Shown: positions 35,018-44,971 of the stretch, in pieces
How positions within the stretch are numbered: the stretch's first letter is position 1
Layout: every line of letters starts with the position of its first letter
From: Deltaproteobacteria bacterium
GTDB taxonomy: Bacteria; Desulfobacterota; Binatia; UBA12015
Length of the DNA stretch: 47,652 bases
NCBI GenBank assembly: GCA_016874795.1
Contig: VGTG01000027.1
Coordinates: 1 to 47,652, forward strand
Direction: 5' to 3'
Made by a program: the position numbers and the translations under genes
The notes under the pieces: generated by a model
The model's input: the letters and a program-made list of their open reading frames with translations, nothing else
What the model was told of the DNA's origin: nothing
Database searches by the model: none

Positions 35018-35197
35018 AGGCGCGCTGACGCTGCGGCGCTGGCCTACGCCCTGCCTGGGACCTCCGAGGGATCGATGCCGATGCAGCACGCGTGCGCGTG
35101 GAGATCTCGGTCGCCCCGCTCCGTCACGTGGCCCACCCCATCCGGAGCGCCTGCGGAAGTCGTCGAAGTCGATCTGCGCAGGGAGACTTCGACGCAT
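35006..35197 (-). pseudogene. N-terminal remnant of a REP-associated (IS200-like) tyrosine transposase
   Basis: From ATG 35197 the frame reads MRRSLPAQIDF, then RRRSGWGGPRDGAGRPRSPR and ARVLHRHR. The GG-x-R-x-GAGRP followed by basic R-V-x-H-R is the stereotyped start of RAYT transposases. The expected continuation (a stretch near P-V-H-V-T-L-R and the HUH catalytic site) is absent, and the frame stops at 35006. A neighbouring frame reads EVPGRA just where the family continues, hinting at a frameshift plus truncation. It is a decayed remnant between the HCCA isomerase and the kinase gene. Confidence 0.5.
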
Positions 35198-35323
35198 GGA
35201 TGACTCAACGATGAATCGGCTCTCGTCAATAAAAATAAACGCATCGGGCCACAGAAGCGGAGACGAATCTCGAATCGGGCGATGTTCGCCCATGGAGCGG
35301 CACGCCGCGTATCGCTCGAGCGC
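35198..35323. other. AT-richer spacer after the kinase gene
   Basis: This spacer, with the remnant beside it, makes up the 306-base gap between the HCCA isomerase and the kinase gene. The run TCAATAAAAATAAACG (35226-35241) is strikingly A/T-rich for this genome. It could be foreign DNA left with the transposase remnant or a promoter-like patch. No gene was seen. Confidence 0.45.
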
Positions 35324-37279
35324 TCAGCGGTGGATCGCGCGCGTCAAATGACGCGTCAGCAGGATCGTCGCGATCGACCCCACGACCAGCGAGGTCAGAA
35401 GCCCGATCGCGACGGCAGTGACCAGCGTCCAGAGCTGGTCCGAGATCCACGAGAGCGGCAACCCCGCCCGCACGTAGAGCGTCGGCCGGTGCTCGGCGTC
35501 GCGAACCGGCAGGGCGTAGTAGACCATCTCCTGCTCGAGGCTGTCGCTCCAGCGCCGCGCGTGGCCCTCCCCTTCATCCTCCGCCGCCTCGAACTCGGGA
35601 CGATTCGAGCGGTCCTCGAGACGTGCGGCTCGCTCGTCGGTGTCGGCCACGAGCTTACCGTTGCCGTCGATCACGGTGAGACGAAGCGGTGCCTGGTTCA
35701 CCAGATCGTGCGCGATGCGGCTCACCACCTGCTGGACCTTCTCCGGATCGTTCGTCCCCTGCGCGCGGATCGCGAGCGCGGCGAGCGGCGTGATCGCATG
35801 CAGAGCCGCGACTTCCGATCGGTAATGGAACCGACGCAGCTCGAAGTAGCCCCACACGCCCAGCAGCACGACGACCGCGACCTGCACGAGGATCAGCGCG
35901 AAGCCGACACGACGGGTCGTCCGCAGCGTGCGCTCGCGCACCGCGGCCGCCTCCGCGACCTGCGCCGCGAGCACCGCACCCGCATCGCTCTCGACACCGC
36001 GGAGCGCCGACTCCGCCGTGCCGAGGTCGCCCATCCCGAGCGCCGAATGTGCGAGCAGCAGCCGCGCCGCCTCCTCGCCCTCGGCGGCGACGTCGCTCTC
36101 GGGCCAGGCGAAGCGCGCTTGCGAGAATCCGGCGATCGCCTCGCCGAGACGCGCGTAGAGCTCGCCGCGGTTGTTCGCGTCGACGCCCGCGGTCGCCGTC
36201 GCGCGGCACTCCGCGAGCGTCCGCGCTGCGCGATCGGAGATCTTCACGCTCTCCTGATGCTGCAGGTAGTCCTCGATCGCCGCTCGGAACTCGGCGACGC
36301 TCGCGAAGCGGTCCGAGGGCTCGCGTGCGAGCGCGCGCCGGCAGGCGTCCTGGAGCTCGACCGGCACCGACTCGCCGAAGATCGGCGGCGTGCTCTCGTA
36401 CGCCGCCCGCAGGACGTCGACCAGCTTCGCGCCGCGATGCGGAGGCTTCCCCGTCAGGATCTCATGCAGGAGGCCGCCGAGGAGATAGACGTCCGTCCAC
36501 GGCCCGAACCGATCGCCGCGCGCCTCGACCATCTCCGGGGCCATGTAGACGGGCGTTCCCGACGGACGCCGCACGGAAGAGCAATGCGGCGCACGCACCC
36601 CCATCTCCGTGTCGCTGAAGCGCACGGCGAGGCCCCAATCGAGGACGAGGACCTCGCCGAACTCGCCGATCATCACGTTCTCGGGCTTCAGGTCGCGATG
36701 GATCACGCCGCGGCTGTGCGCGAACGAGACCGCGTTCATCACGCCGAGGAGAATCCGGAGGTTCGAAGCGAGAGTCGTCTCCGGCGAGGCTCCGGGGACC
36801 GCGCGTTCCTCCCGCAAGACGTGCGCCCAGGTCCGCCCACGCGTCAGCTTCATGCCGAGCGCGAGCTCGCCGCTGCCGTCGACGGAGATCCCATAGATCG
36901 GGATCACGTTCGGGTGCTCGAGCTGGCCCGTGACGAGCGCCTCGGAGAGGAACGACCAGCGCGCCGAGCGGCTCTCCCGTCGTCGCGATCGCAGGCGCTT
37001 GACGGCGATGTCGCGATCGAGCCCGTGCTGGCGCGCTCGGAAGACCAGGCTCATGCCGCCGCGCCCCACCTCCTCGACGAGCTCGAAGCCCGAGTCGAGG
37101 AGACCCTCGGCGCCACCGACCTCCTCCGCCTCTTCGTTCTCCGGCTGCAGAAGCAGCGTCGGCGCGTCGGGATCACCGTCGGCCGTCGCGCCGACCTGGG
37201 TCTTGATCGTCCGGCGCAGGTCGAAGTCGGAGTCGGCTCCGACCTCGCCTAGCAGATCGCGGATCTTGCCCTCGTCCAA
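35324..37279 (-). CDS. Ser/Thr protein kinase with C-terminal PhoR-like extracytoplasmic sensor
   Basis: 651 residues. The kinase domain (about 65-340) has the glycine loop VGRGGMS, K94 in AVKRL, HRDLKPEN with D196, VLDWGLA with D214 (DWG, common in bacterial Hanks kinases of this type) and YMAPE. Residues 345-455 are helical and E/A-rich. TM1 lies at about 458-478. Residues 485-613 resemble the PhoR-type sensor (RLTVIDGNGKLVADTDE, RSNRPEF, EQEMVYYALPV, RAGLPLSWISDQL). TM2 is at about 617-641 and only about ten residues follow. Signal would have to pass from the sensor back to the N-terminal kinase. It lies nine bases after the FHA activator gene. Confidence 0.88.
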   Translation of the reverse strand: MDEGKIRDLLGEVGADSDFDLRRTIKTQVGATADGDPDAPTLLLQPENEEAEEVGGAEGLLDSGFELVEEVGRGGMSLVFRARQHGLDRDIAVKRLRSRRRESRSARWSFLSEALVTGQLEHPNVIPIYGISVDGSGELALGMKLTRGRTWAHVLREERAVPGASPETTLASNLRILLGVMNAVSFAHSRGVIHRDLKPENVMIGEFGEVLVLDWGLAVRFSDTEMGVRAPHCSSVRRPSGTPVYMAPEMVEARGDRFGPWTDVYLLGGLLHEILTGKPPHRGAKLVDVLRAAYESTPPIFGESVPVELQDACRRALAREPSDRFASVAEFRAAIEDYLQHQESVKISDRAARTLAECRATATAGVDANNRGELYARLGEAIAGFSQARFAWPESDVAAEGEEAARLLLAHSALGMGDLGTAESALRGVESDAGAVLAAQVAEAAAVRERTLRTTRRVGFALILVQVAVVVLLGVWGYFELRRFHYRSEVAALHAITPLAALAIRAQGTNDPEKVQQVVSRIAHDLVNQAPLRLTVIDGNGKLVADTDERAARLEDRSNRPEFEAAEDEGEGHARRWSDSLEQEMVYYALPVRDAEHRPTLYVRAGLPLSWISDQLWTLVTAVAIGLLTSLVVGSIATILLTRHLTRAIHR

Positions 37280-37288
37280 GGCGAGACC

Positions 37289-38674
<1,386 letters not shown>

Positions 38675-38809
38675 CGAAGGTCTTCTCGCCGCGGCACTCT
38701 ACTCGATTTGCCGACGCCGGGCGATTCCAAACGAGGCGGAGGGTGGGCACCCTCCCGGTCGTCGTTCATTTGCGTCCTTCGTCGGCCCCACGTTACGTCT
38801 CGACGGTCC

Positions 38810-39979
38810 GTGGACGCCTTTCTCGCACCATTTGCAGAGGTCCGCCCGACCGACGTCGTCGACATCCTGCTCGTCACCGCGCTCGTGTACGCGGTGGTCC
38901 TCTGGCTGCGCGGCAGCCGCGCCTCGCTCGTCGCCTTCGGGGTGCTGCTCCTGGCCCTCGTCTTCAGCGCCGCCCGCGCCCTCGGCCTGCAGCTGACGAC
39001 CTGGCTCTTCCAGGGCTTCTTCGCGGTCTTCCTGATCATCGTCGTCGTCATCTTCCAGGAGGAGCTGCGGCAGGTGTTCGAGCGGGTGGCGCTGCTCGGC
39101 CTGCGGCGGAGCGTCCGCGCCGAAGCGCCGCGGGAGGTGACGGATCTTCTCGTCGAATGCCTCGGCAACCTCGCTCGTCAACGCGTCGGTGCGATCCTCG
39201 TGCTCCCCGGCGAGCAGCCGCTCAGCCGCCACGTCCGCGGCGGCATCGAGCTCGATGCGAAGGTGAGCATCCCGCTGCTCGAGAGCTTGACGGATCCCCA
39301 CTCGCCCGGCCACGACGGTGCGATTCTCCTCTCGGGCGAACGCGTCAGCCGCTTCGGCGTGCACCTGCCGCTCTCGACCAACTTCGCTCGTCTGTCCGGC
39401 TTCGGAACGCGGCACGCCGCGGCGCTCGGCCTCGCGGAGAGGACGGACGCGATCTGCTTCGTCGTGTCCGAGGAGCGCGGCTCGATCTCGGTCGCGAGCA
39501 AGGGCGAGATCCGGCGGCTGCGCGACGCGAGCGAGGTCGCGCACCTCCTGCGGGAGCTCGGCGAGCTGCGCGCGGCGGCGACGCCGTCGCTCTGGCGTCG
39601 CGTGCGCTGGCTCGACCTCGTCGGGGCGTTCGCCGCGGTCTTGATCCTCTGGTTCGTGCTCGTCCCCGGCGCGCGTCCCTCGATCCTTCGGGTCGAGGCG
39701 CCCGTCGTCGTGACCAACGTCCCGGTCGGATACGAGCTCGAGAAGATCGACCCGCCCGAGGTGGAGATCGCGCTCAGCGGTCCGTCGCGCGCGTTCTATC
39801 TCCTCGACAAGGACGCGATCGACGTCACCGTCGACGCGACTCTCGCGAACCTCGGGCGCCGCACGTTCGCGATCACGAGCGAGCAGGTACGCAAGCCCGC
39901 CGCGATGACGGTCGAGGACATCGCGCCGGCGCAGGTGCGGATCTCGCTCGCCTCGAAGCAGAACAGGCCCGGAGCATGA
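38810..39979 (+). CDS. cdaA: membrane diadenylate cyclase (CdaA-type DisA_N) fused to YbbR-like domain
   Basis: 389 residues from GTG 38810, chosen because it places the first helix where CdaA proteins start; no good ribosome site is visible. Three helices (about 17-33, 37-55, 66-84) lead into a DisA_N domain. It shows HDGA (D169-G170-A171) and GTRHAAALGLAE at 199-210. CdaA and DisA proteins normally have RHR where this has R201-H202-A203. A fourth helix (268-285) precedes a YbbR-like domain (about 295-380: VVVTNVPVGYELEKIDPPEVEI). It would make c-di-AMP if active. It overlaps the next gene by ATGA. Confidence 0.85.
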   Translation: MDAFLAPFAEVRPTDVVDILLVTALVYAVVLWLRGSRASLVAFGVLLLALVFSAARALGLQLTTWLFQGFFAVFLIIVVVIFQEELRQVFERVALLGLRRSVRAEAPREVTDLLVECLGNLARQRVGAILVLPGEQPLSRHVRGGIELDAKVSIPLLESLTDPHSPGHDGAILLSGERVSRFGVHLPLSTNFARLSGFGTRHAAALGLAERTDAICFVVSEERGSISVASKGEIRRLRDASEVAHLLRELGELRAAATPSLWRRVRWLDLVGAFAAVLILWFVLVPGARPSILRVEAPVVVTNVPVGYELEKIDPPEVEIALSGPSRAFYLLDKDAIDVTVDATLANLGRRTFAITSEQVRKPAAMTVEDIAPAQVRISLASKQNRPGA

Positions 39980-41556
39980 ACCGCCCGGCGCAGATCGTCG
40001 GCGCGATCCTGATCGCGTTCGGGCTCACGGTGTTCGTGTGGAAGTCGTTCATGCTCGACCTTCCGCTGCAGCCGTCGGACCCCGAAGGGCTGTGGGGCGT
40101 CGAGTTCCTCGTCAAGGTCCGCGGCGGAACGGGACAGGGCAGCATCCGCGTCCCGCTCCCCTCGACCGAGCCGGGCCAGGTCGTGTTCGACGAGAGGTCG
40201 ATCTCCGATCGGCTGCGCTTCACGATCCGCTCGGAGCACGGGCAGCGCATCGGCGTCTGGTCCGGGACACTGCGCGGCTCACACGAGATCGCACACGGAT
40301 TCCGTGTCCAGCTCGCGCCCGAGCACACGCGCCTCTCCGCCGGGGAGGAAGAAGAGGAGGAGCCGGCGCGCGGCGGCGACGATCCTCTCAAGGCCTCGAC
40401 CGTCGAGCTGCCCTCGGAGGCTCCCGAGATCGCCGAGCTGCTCTCCCGCGTCTCGCTTCCGAGCGAGCGTGAGCCGGCGGACCGCGCTCGCATCCTCTTC
40501 GCCTACGTGAACGACGAGATCGCGACCATCGAAACAGGAAGCGAAGACGCGCTCCTGACGCTCGCGTCGCGCGAAGGCAGCCCCGACGGCAAGGTGCGCC
40601 TCCTTGCGACGCTGCTCCGCGCCGCCGGCATTCCGGCGCGGCCCGTCCTCGGGATCCGTCTCACTCCGGGCGCCTTGCCGCAGATCCTGCCGTGGGTCGA
40701 GGCGCGCGTCGACGGCGAGTGGGTCTCGATGTCGCCGACCGACGGATTCTTCGGCGCGCGTCCGAAGGACCTCCTCGTGCTGCGTCGTGGGTCGCTCGAG
40801 ATGGTCGAGGCGACCGGCGCGAGCGCGGTCGCGCACCGGGTGAACGCGCTGCGCGAGCGGCTCCGTCCCGAGGAGCTCGCTGCGATGATGGTGCCGCCGA
40901 ACCGCACGCTCGCGGAGATCTCGCTCTACCGTCTTCCCGTCGGGACGCAGGCCGCGTTGCGCGCGCTGCTCCTGCTGCCGCTCGGCGCGCTCGTCGTCGC
41001 GTTCGCGCGGAACGTGCTCGGCATCCCGACGTTCGGCACGTTCATGCCGATCCTGATCGCGTTCACGTTGAGGGAGACGTCGCTCACGATCGGCCTCGCG
41101 ATGGTCGTCGGCGTCCTCGCGCTCGGCGTTGCGGGCCGCGTCCTCCTCGACCGGCTGCATCTCCTTCTCGTGCCGCGGCTCTCGATCCTGCTCTGCATCG
41201 TCGTCCTCGCGGTGACGACGCTCGCCCTTTTCGGACGCGAGGTCGACAGCACCGACCTCTTCGCGGGCGTGCTCTTCCCGATCGTTATCTTGACGATGCT
41301 CGTCGAGCGGTTCTCGATCACCCTCGCGGAGGAAGGACTCCGGGAAGCGCTGATCCGCGCCGGGTGGTCGGTCCTCGTCGCGGTCGGCGTCTACCCGATC
41401 TTCCGGAGCCCGCTCGCGGAGCATCTGATGTTCGGATACCCGGAGCTCCTCTTCGTCATCATGGGGCTGCTCGTGCTGATCGGCGCGTACACCGGCTATC
41501 GCCTCGCCGACCTCCTCCGCTTCCGCTCCTTCGCGCAGGAGAACGAGGACGCATGA
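39976..41556 (+). CDS. inactive-transglutaminase domain fused to 7 transmembrane helices
   Basis: 526 residues. One N-terminal helix (about 7-27) is followed by an extracytoplasmic UUP1-type region. A transglutaminase-like segment comes next (SPDGKVRLLATLLRAAGIPA, then LPWVEARVDGEWVSMSPTDG) in which the usual Cys and His of the triad are missing. From about residue 315 come seven membrane helices (ALRALLLLPLGALVVAFARN, TFGTFMPILIAFTLRETSL and so on), the 7TM_transglut domain. Such proteins recur next to alpha-L-glutamate-ligase-like genes, as here. Function unknown; probably an envelope partner of the ATP-grasp enzyme. Confidence 0.88.
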   Translation: MNRPAQIVGAILIAFGLTVFVWKSFMLDLPLQPSDPEGLWGVEFLVKVRGGTGQGSIRVPLPSTEPGQVVFDERSISDRLRFTIRSEHGQRIGVWSGTLRGSHEIAHGFRVQLAPEHTRLSAGEEEEEEPARGGDDPLKASTVELPSEAPEIAELLSRVSLPSEREPADRARILFAYVNDEIATIETGSEDALLTLASREGSPDGKVRLLATLLRAAGIPARPVLGIRLTPGALPQILPWVEARVDGEWVSMSPTDGFFGARPKDLLVLRRGSLEMVEATGASAVAHRVNALRERLRPEELAAMMVPPNRTLAEISLYRLPVGTQAALRALLLLPLGALVVAFARNVLGIPTFGTFMPILIAFTLRETSLTIGLAMVVGVLALGVAGRVLLDRLHLLLVPRLSILLCIVVLAVTTLALFGREVDSTDLFAGVLFPIVILTMLVERFSITLAEEGLREALIRAGWSVLVAVGVYPIFRSPLAEHLMFGYPELLFVIMGLLVLIGAYTGYRLADLLRFRSFAQENEDA

Positions 41557-42506
41557 GGCGCATCCTTCAGGCGCTTCGCCGCGAAGGCGTGCTCGGCATC
41601 AACCAGCGGAACTCGCGCTACACGCTGCGCTGGAATCCGCGACGGCTCTATCCTCTCGTCGACGACAAGCTGAAGACGAAGGAGCTCTGCCAGGCCGCGG
41701 GGATTCCGACGCCGCGCCTTCTCGCCGTCGCACGCGAGCACTTCGAGCTTCGCGGCCTGCGCGCCCGGCTCGACGGCGAGGAGCGGTTCGTGCTGAAGCC
41801 GTCCCGCGGCGCGATGGGCAACGGCATCCTGATCGTGCGCGGCCGCCGCGGCGACGGCTTCATCCGCTCGGGCGGAAAGAGCCTGACGACACAGGATCTC
41901 CTGTACCACGCCGCAGGCATCATCTCGGGAATGTACGCGCTCGGCGGCCAGCCGGACTCGGCGATGGTCGAGGAGCTGCTCGAGGTGCACCCGACGCTCG
42001 TCGAGATCACGCAGGACGGCGTGCCCGACGTCCGCGTGATCGTCTACCGCGGGATTCCGGTCATGGCGATGGTCCGCCTGCCGACGCTCGCCTCGGGCGG
42101 TCGCGCCAACCTGCACCAGGGGGCGGTCGGCGTCGGAGTCGACCTCGTCAGCGGTCTCGCCACGCACGCGGTGTGCTACAACCGCCCGATCCGACGCCAT
42201 CCCGATTCGCGCGTGCCGCTCCTCGGCCGGCCGTTCCCGGACTTCGAGCGCGTGGTGCGCATCGCTCTCCGCGCCGCCGACCAGGTCGGTCTCGGCTACG
42301 TCGGCGCCGACGTCGTCGTCGACGCGCGCTACGGACCGGTCATCCTCGAGCTGAACGCGCGCCCGGGGCTCGCGGTGCAGCTCGCGAATCGCGCCGGTCT
42401 GCGTCCGCGCCTCACCGCAGTCGACGACACGTGGCGGCCGGATCGTCCGTTCGAGGAGCGCATCACGCTCGCGCGGGAGATCGCCTCGAGCGGCAAGCTG
42501 GCCTGA
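41553..42506 (+). CDS. alpha-L-glutamate ligase-like ATP-grasp protein (RimK-related)
   Basis: 317 residues, ATG overlapping the 7TM gene stop. GINQRNSRYTLRWNPRRLYP and VDDKLKTKELCQAAGIPTP are the signature of the RimK-related ligase group paired with 7TM_transglut proteins. FVLKPSRGAMGNGILIV is the ATP-grasp lysine strand, and DVVVDARYGPVILELNARPG holds the metal-binding E and N. It probably ligates an amino acid, perhaps glutamate, to a protein or peptide; the acceptor is unknown. A gluzincin gene follows 15 bases later, in the place often taken by a RimB-like protease. Confidence 0.9.
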   Translation: MRRILQALRREGVLGINQRNSRYTLRWNPRRLYPLVDDKLKTKELCQAAGIPTPRLLAVAREHFELRGLRARLDGEERFVLKPSRGAMGNGILIVRGRRGDGFIRSGGKSLTTQDLLYHAAGIISGMYALGGQPDSAMVEELLEVHPTLVEITQDGVPDVRVIVYRGIPVMAMVRLPTLASGGRANLHQGAVGVGVDLVSGLATHAVCYNRPIRRHPDSRVPLLGRPFPDFERVVRIALRAADQVGLGYVGADVVVDARYGPVILELNARPGLAVQLANRAGLRPRLTAVDDTWRPDRPFEERITLAREIASSGKLA

Positions 42507-42521
42507 GAGGAACCTGGACCG

Positions 42522-43910
42522 ATGCTCCGCCGCTCCCTACTGGCACTCCTCGCGCTCGTCGCACTCCTCGGGTTCTCTCCCTGGGTGCCTCGCGCGCAAG
42601 AGCGCCCTTCCTCCACGCCGGTCGCGAGCGGCGCGGCGGCTTCCGGGACGGTGCAGTCGGCTCCGACCTCGACGCCGACGCCGTCTCCCGATCCGACGAC
42701 GGCGCCGCCGTCGCCCACGCCGACCACGTCGCCGTCGTACACCGTCCTCTTCGACGCGCGCATCGTGCCGACCGAGAAGGTCGCGTACGTGACGATCGAC
42801 CTGCGCGACCCGGACGAGCGGATGGGCAAGCTCGAATTTCGCATCGATCCCGAGCGGCATCTCGACTTCGCCGGCGACGGGAACGTCGAGGTGAACGGCG
42901 AGACCGTCGTGTGGACGCCGCTTCGGCAGGGCGGGAAGCTGCGCTACCGCTTCCGCATCAATCACCTGCGGAACGAGCGCAGCTACGACTCTCGCGTGAG
43001 CGACTCGTGGGCGATCTTTCGCGGCGACGACCTGGTCCCGCGCACGCGCGTCCACGCGGCGCCCGGCGCGCACGGAGACTCGCGCCTTCGCCTCCGCGTA
43101 CCGGTCGGCTGGTCCGTCGTCGCACCGTACGAGCGCCTCGCGGACGGAACCTACGCGGTCGTCGACGAGGATCGGCGCTTCGATCGACCCTCCGGCTGGA
43201 TCGGAATGGGCGATCTCGGCGTGCTGCGCGAGACGATCGCGGGCACGCGCGTCGCGATCGCCGCGCCGAAGGGACAGGACTTCCGCCGCCAGGATCTGCT
43301 CGCCCTCCTCCGCTGGACGCTGCCGACGCTCCGCGAGACGCTTCCCTCCCTACCCGATCGCCTCGTGATCGTCGGCGCGGGCGATCCGATGTGGCGCGGC
43401 GGTCTCTCCGGCCCGCGCTCGCTCTTCGCGCACGCCGATCGCGCGTCGATCAGCGAGGACGGCACGAGCCCGATCGTGCACGAGCTCGTCCACACCGCGC
43501 TGCGGCTCCCCTCGGGTCCCGGCGGGGACTGGGTCGTCGAGGGTCTCGCCGAGCTCTACTCGCTCCGCGTGCTGCGGCGCTCGGGCACGATCAGCAAGCG
43601 GCGCTACGACCGCTCGATCGAGCGTCTCGAGAAGAAGGCGCGCGGCGTCAAGAACTTGCGAGGCGACGACGTGGATGCCGCCGAGACGGCGCGCGCGGCA
43701 CTCGTTCTCCTCGAGCTCGACAAGCAGCTCGACGCTTCGACGGACGGGCGCGTGCGCCTCGACGACGTCGTGCGCGAGCTCGTCGCGACCCACGAGGACG
43801 TGACGACGGAGCGCTTCCGCGAGGTCGCGGAGCGCGTCTCGCAGACGAACCTGGAGGAGTTCTTCGCGCGTCCGGAGCTCGCCGCTCCGAAGCCGAGCCC
43901 GCGCTCCTAG
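42522..43910 (+). CDS. exported gluzincin, M61/M1-like
   Basis: 462 residues with a signal peptide (about 1-25) and a P/T/S-rich linker (30-72). A beta-rich domain (75-200) precedes the catalytic region H320-E-L-V-H324-TAL and GDWVVEGLAELYSLR with E340 as probable third zinc ligand. This is the HExxH...E arrangement of M1 and M61 peptidases, though the spacing is slightly short and parts of the usual domain set are missing. It is probably a periplasmic aminopeptidase or a substrate-binding relative. It belongs to the run from the diadenylate cyclase to the histidine kinase. Confidence 0.75.
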   Translation: MLRRSLLALLALVALLGFSPWVPRAQERPSSTPVASGAAASGTVQSAPTSTPTPSPDPTTAPPSPTPTTSPSYTVLFDARIVPTEKVAYVTIDLRDPDERMGKLEFRIDPERHLDFAGDGNVEVNGETVVWTPLRQGGKLRYRFRINHLRNERSYDSRVSDSWAIFRGDDLVPRTRVHAAPGAHGDSRLRLRVPVGWSVVAPYERLADGTYAVVDEDRRFDRPSGWIGMGDLGVLRETIAGTRVAIAAPKGQDFRRQDLLALLRWTLPTLRETLPSLPDRLVIVGAGDPMWRGGLSGPRSLFAHADRASISEDGTSPIVHELVHTALRLPSGPGGDWVVEGLAELYSLRVLRRSGTISKRRYDRSIERLEKKARGVKNLRGDDVDAAETARAALVLLELDKQLDASTDGRVRLDDVVRELVATHEDVTTERFREVAERVSQTNLEEFFARPELAAPKPSPRS

Positions 43911-43957
43911 CGCGCGGTTGCGTGCGCGCCGGAAGCGCTCCATCCTGGCCACGAGCC

Positions 43958-44971
43958 ATGTCCCGGACGCTTCGAGCCGAGATCCTCGTGATCGTCGTCG
44001 CGGCGGTCGTCGTCGCGATCGGCTCGTGGCAGTGGCTCGGCGGGCCGCACGCACTGCGAACGCCCGGCGAGGCCGCCCGTGCCGCGCTCGTCTGCGGCGG
44101 CGCCCTCCTCCTGCTCTGGCTCCTCGTCGACCGCTTCGTTCGTGCGCGCGTCGAAGGTCCGGTCCACACGCTCACGCACGGTCTCGAGGAGCGGGTCGGG
44201 CGAACGGCGGACGAGCTCGCGACGCGCGCGCGCGAGCTCGATGCCCTGACGGAGCGGCTCCACGCGATGCAGCTCGAAGCGGTGCGCAGCGAGCGCTTTG
44301 CGGCGCTCGGCCAGACGATGGGCACGCTCGCGCACGAGCTCGGCACGCCGCTCAACTCGGTCCTCGGCTACACACAGCTCCTTCGCCAGCAGGAGATGGA
44401 TCCCGAGCGCTCCGCGAAGCTCGACGTGATCGAGTCGCAGGTGCGCCGCATGATCGAGACCATCGATCGCACGCTCTCGCGCACGCGCGAGGGCGTCCTC
44501 GAGGTCGAGGACGTCGACGTGCGACGCATCGTCGACGAGGTGCTGACGCTCGTGAGCGCTCGGGCCGCGAAGCAGCACATCGACATCGCGCCGGAGATCG
44601 CGAAGGAGCTGAACGACGTCCGCGCCGATCCGGTGGCCCTGCGCCAGGTCCTCGTGAACCTGGTCAACAACGCGCTCGACGCGGAGGAAACCCGCCGCAT
44701 CGTCATCCGGATCGCGACGCCGCCGAGCCCGGTCCCGACGGGCAACCTCGAGATCGAGGTGAGCGACGACGGCGCCGGCATCCCGCGCGACGAGCAGCCG
44801 CGGATCTTCGAAGCGTTCTACACGACGAAGGAGCCCGGCCGCGGGACCGGACTCGGGCTCGCGATCGTCGACCACCTCGTCCGGGCGCACGGCGGCGACA
44901 TCTCGGTCGAGAGCATCCCGAGCCGCGGCACGACGTTCCGCGTGCGGCTCCCCTGCGGGTTCGCGTCGTGA
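43958..44971 (+). CDS. two-TM sensor histidine kinase
   Basis: 337 residues. Membrane helices at about 8-25 and 42-58 are separated by only about 16 residues, so there is no folded periplasmic sensor; signal detection probably lies in the membrane or through a partner. A coiled segment (70-110) leads to the phosphoacceptor H126 in GTLAHELGTPLNSVLGYTQ. The ATPase domain has LVNLVNNALDAEE, DDGAGIPRDEQPRIFEAFYT and GTGLGLAIVDHLVRAHGG (N, G1 and G2 boxes). It is translationally coupled (GTGA) to the NtrC-type regulator, its probable target. NtrB/ZraS-like by organisation. Confidence 0.92.
   Translation: MSRTLRAEILVIVVAAVVVAIGSWQWLGGPHALRTPGEAARAALVCGGALLLLWLLVDRFVRARVEGPVHTLTHGLEERVGRTADELATRARELDALTERLHAMQLEAVRSERFAALGQTMGTLAHELGTPLNSVLGYTQLLRQQEMDPERSAKLDVIESQVRRMIETIDRTLSRTREGVLEVEDVDVRRIVDEVLTLVSARAAKQHIDIAPEIAKELNDVRADPVALRQVLVNLVNNALDAEETRRIVIRIATPPSPVPTGNLEIEVSDDGAGIPRDEQPRIFEAFYTTKEPGRGTGLGLAIVDHLVRAHGGDISVESIPSRGTTFRVRLPCGFAS

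Noticed and set aside
38690-38725. Sigma-54-like GGCAC ... TTGCC ahead of the diadenylate cyclase gene
   Set aside because: The spacing between the two elements is nine bases rather than five, so it does not fit a -24/-12 promoter.
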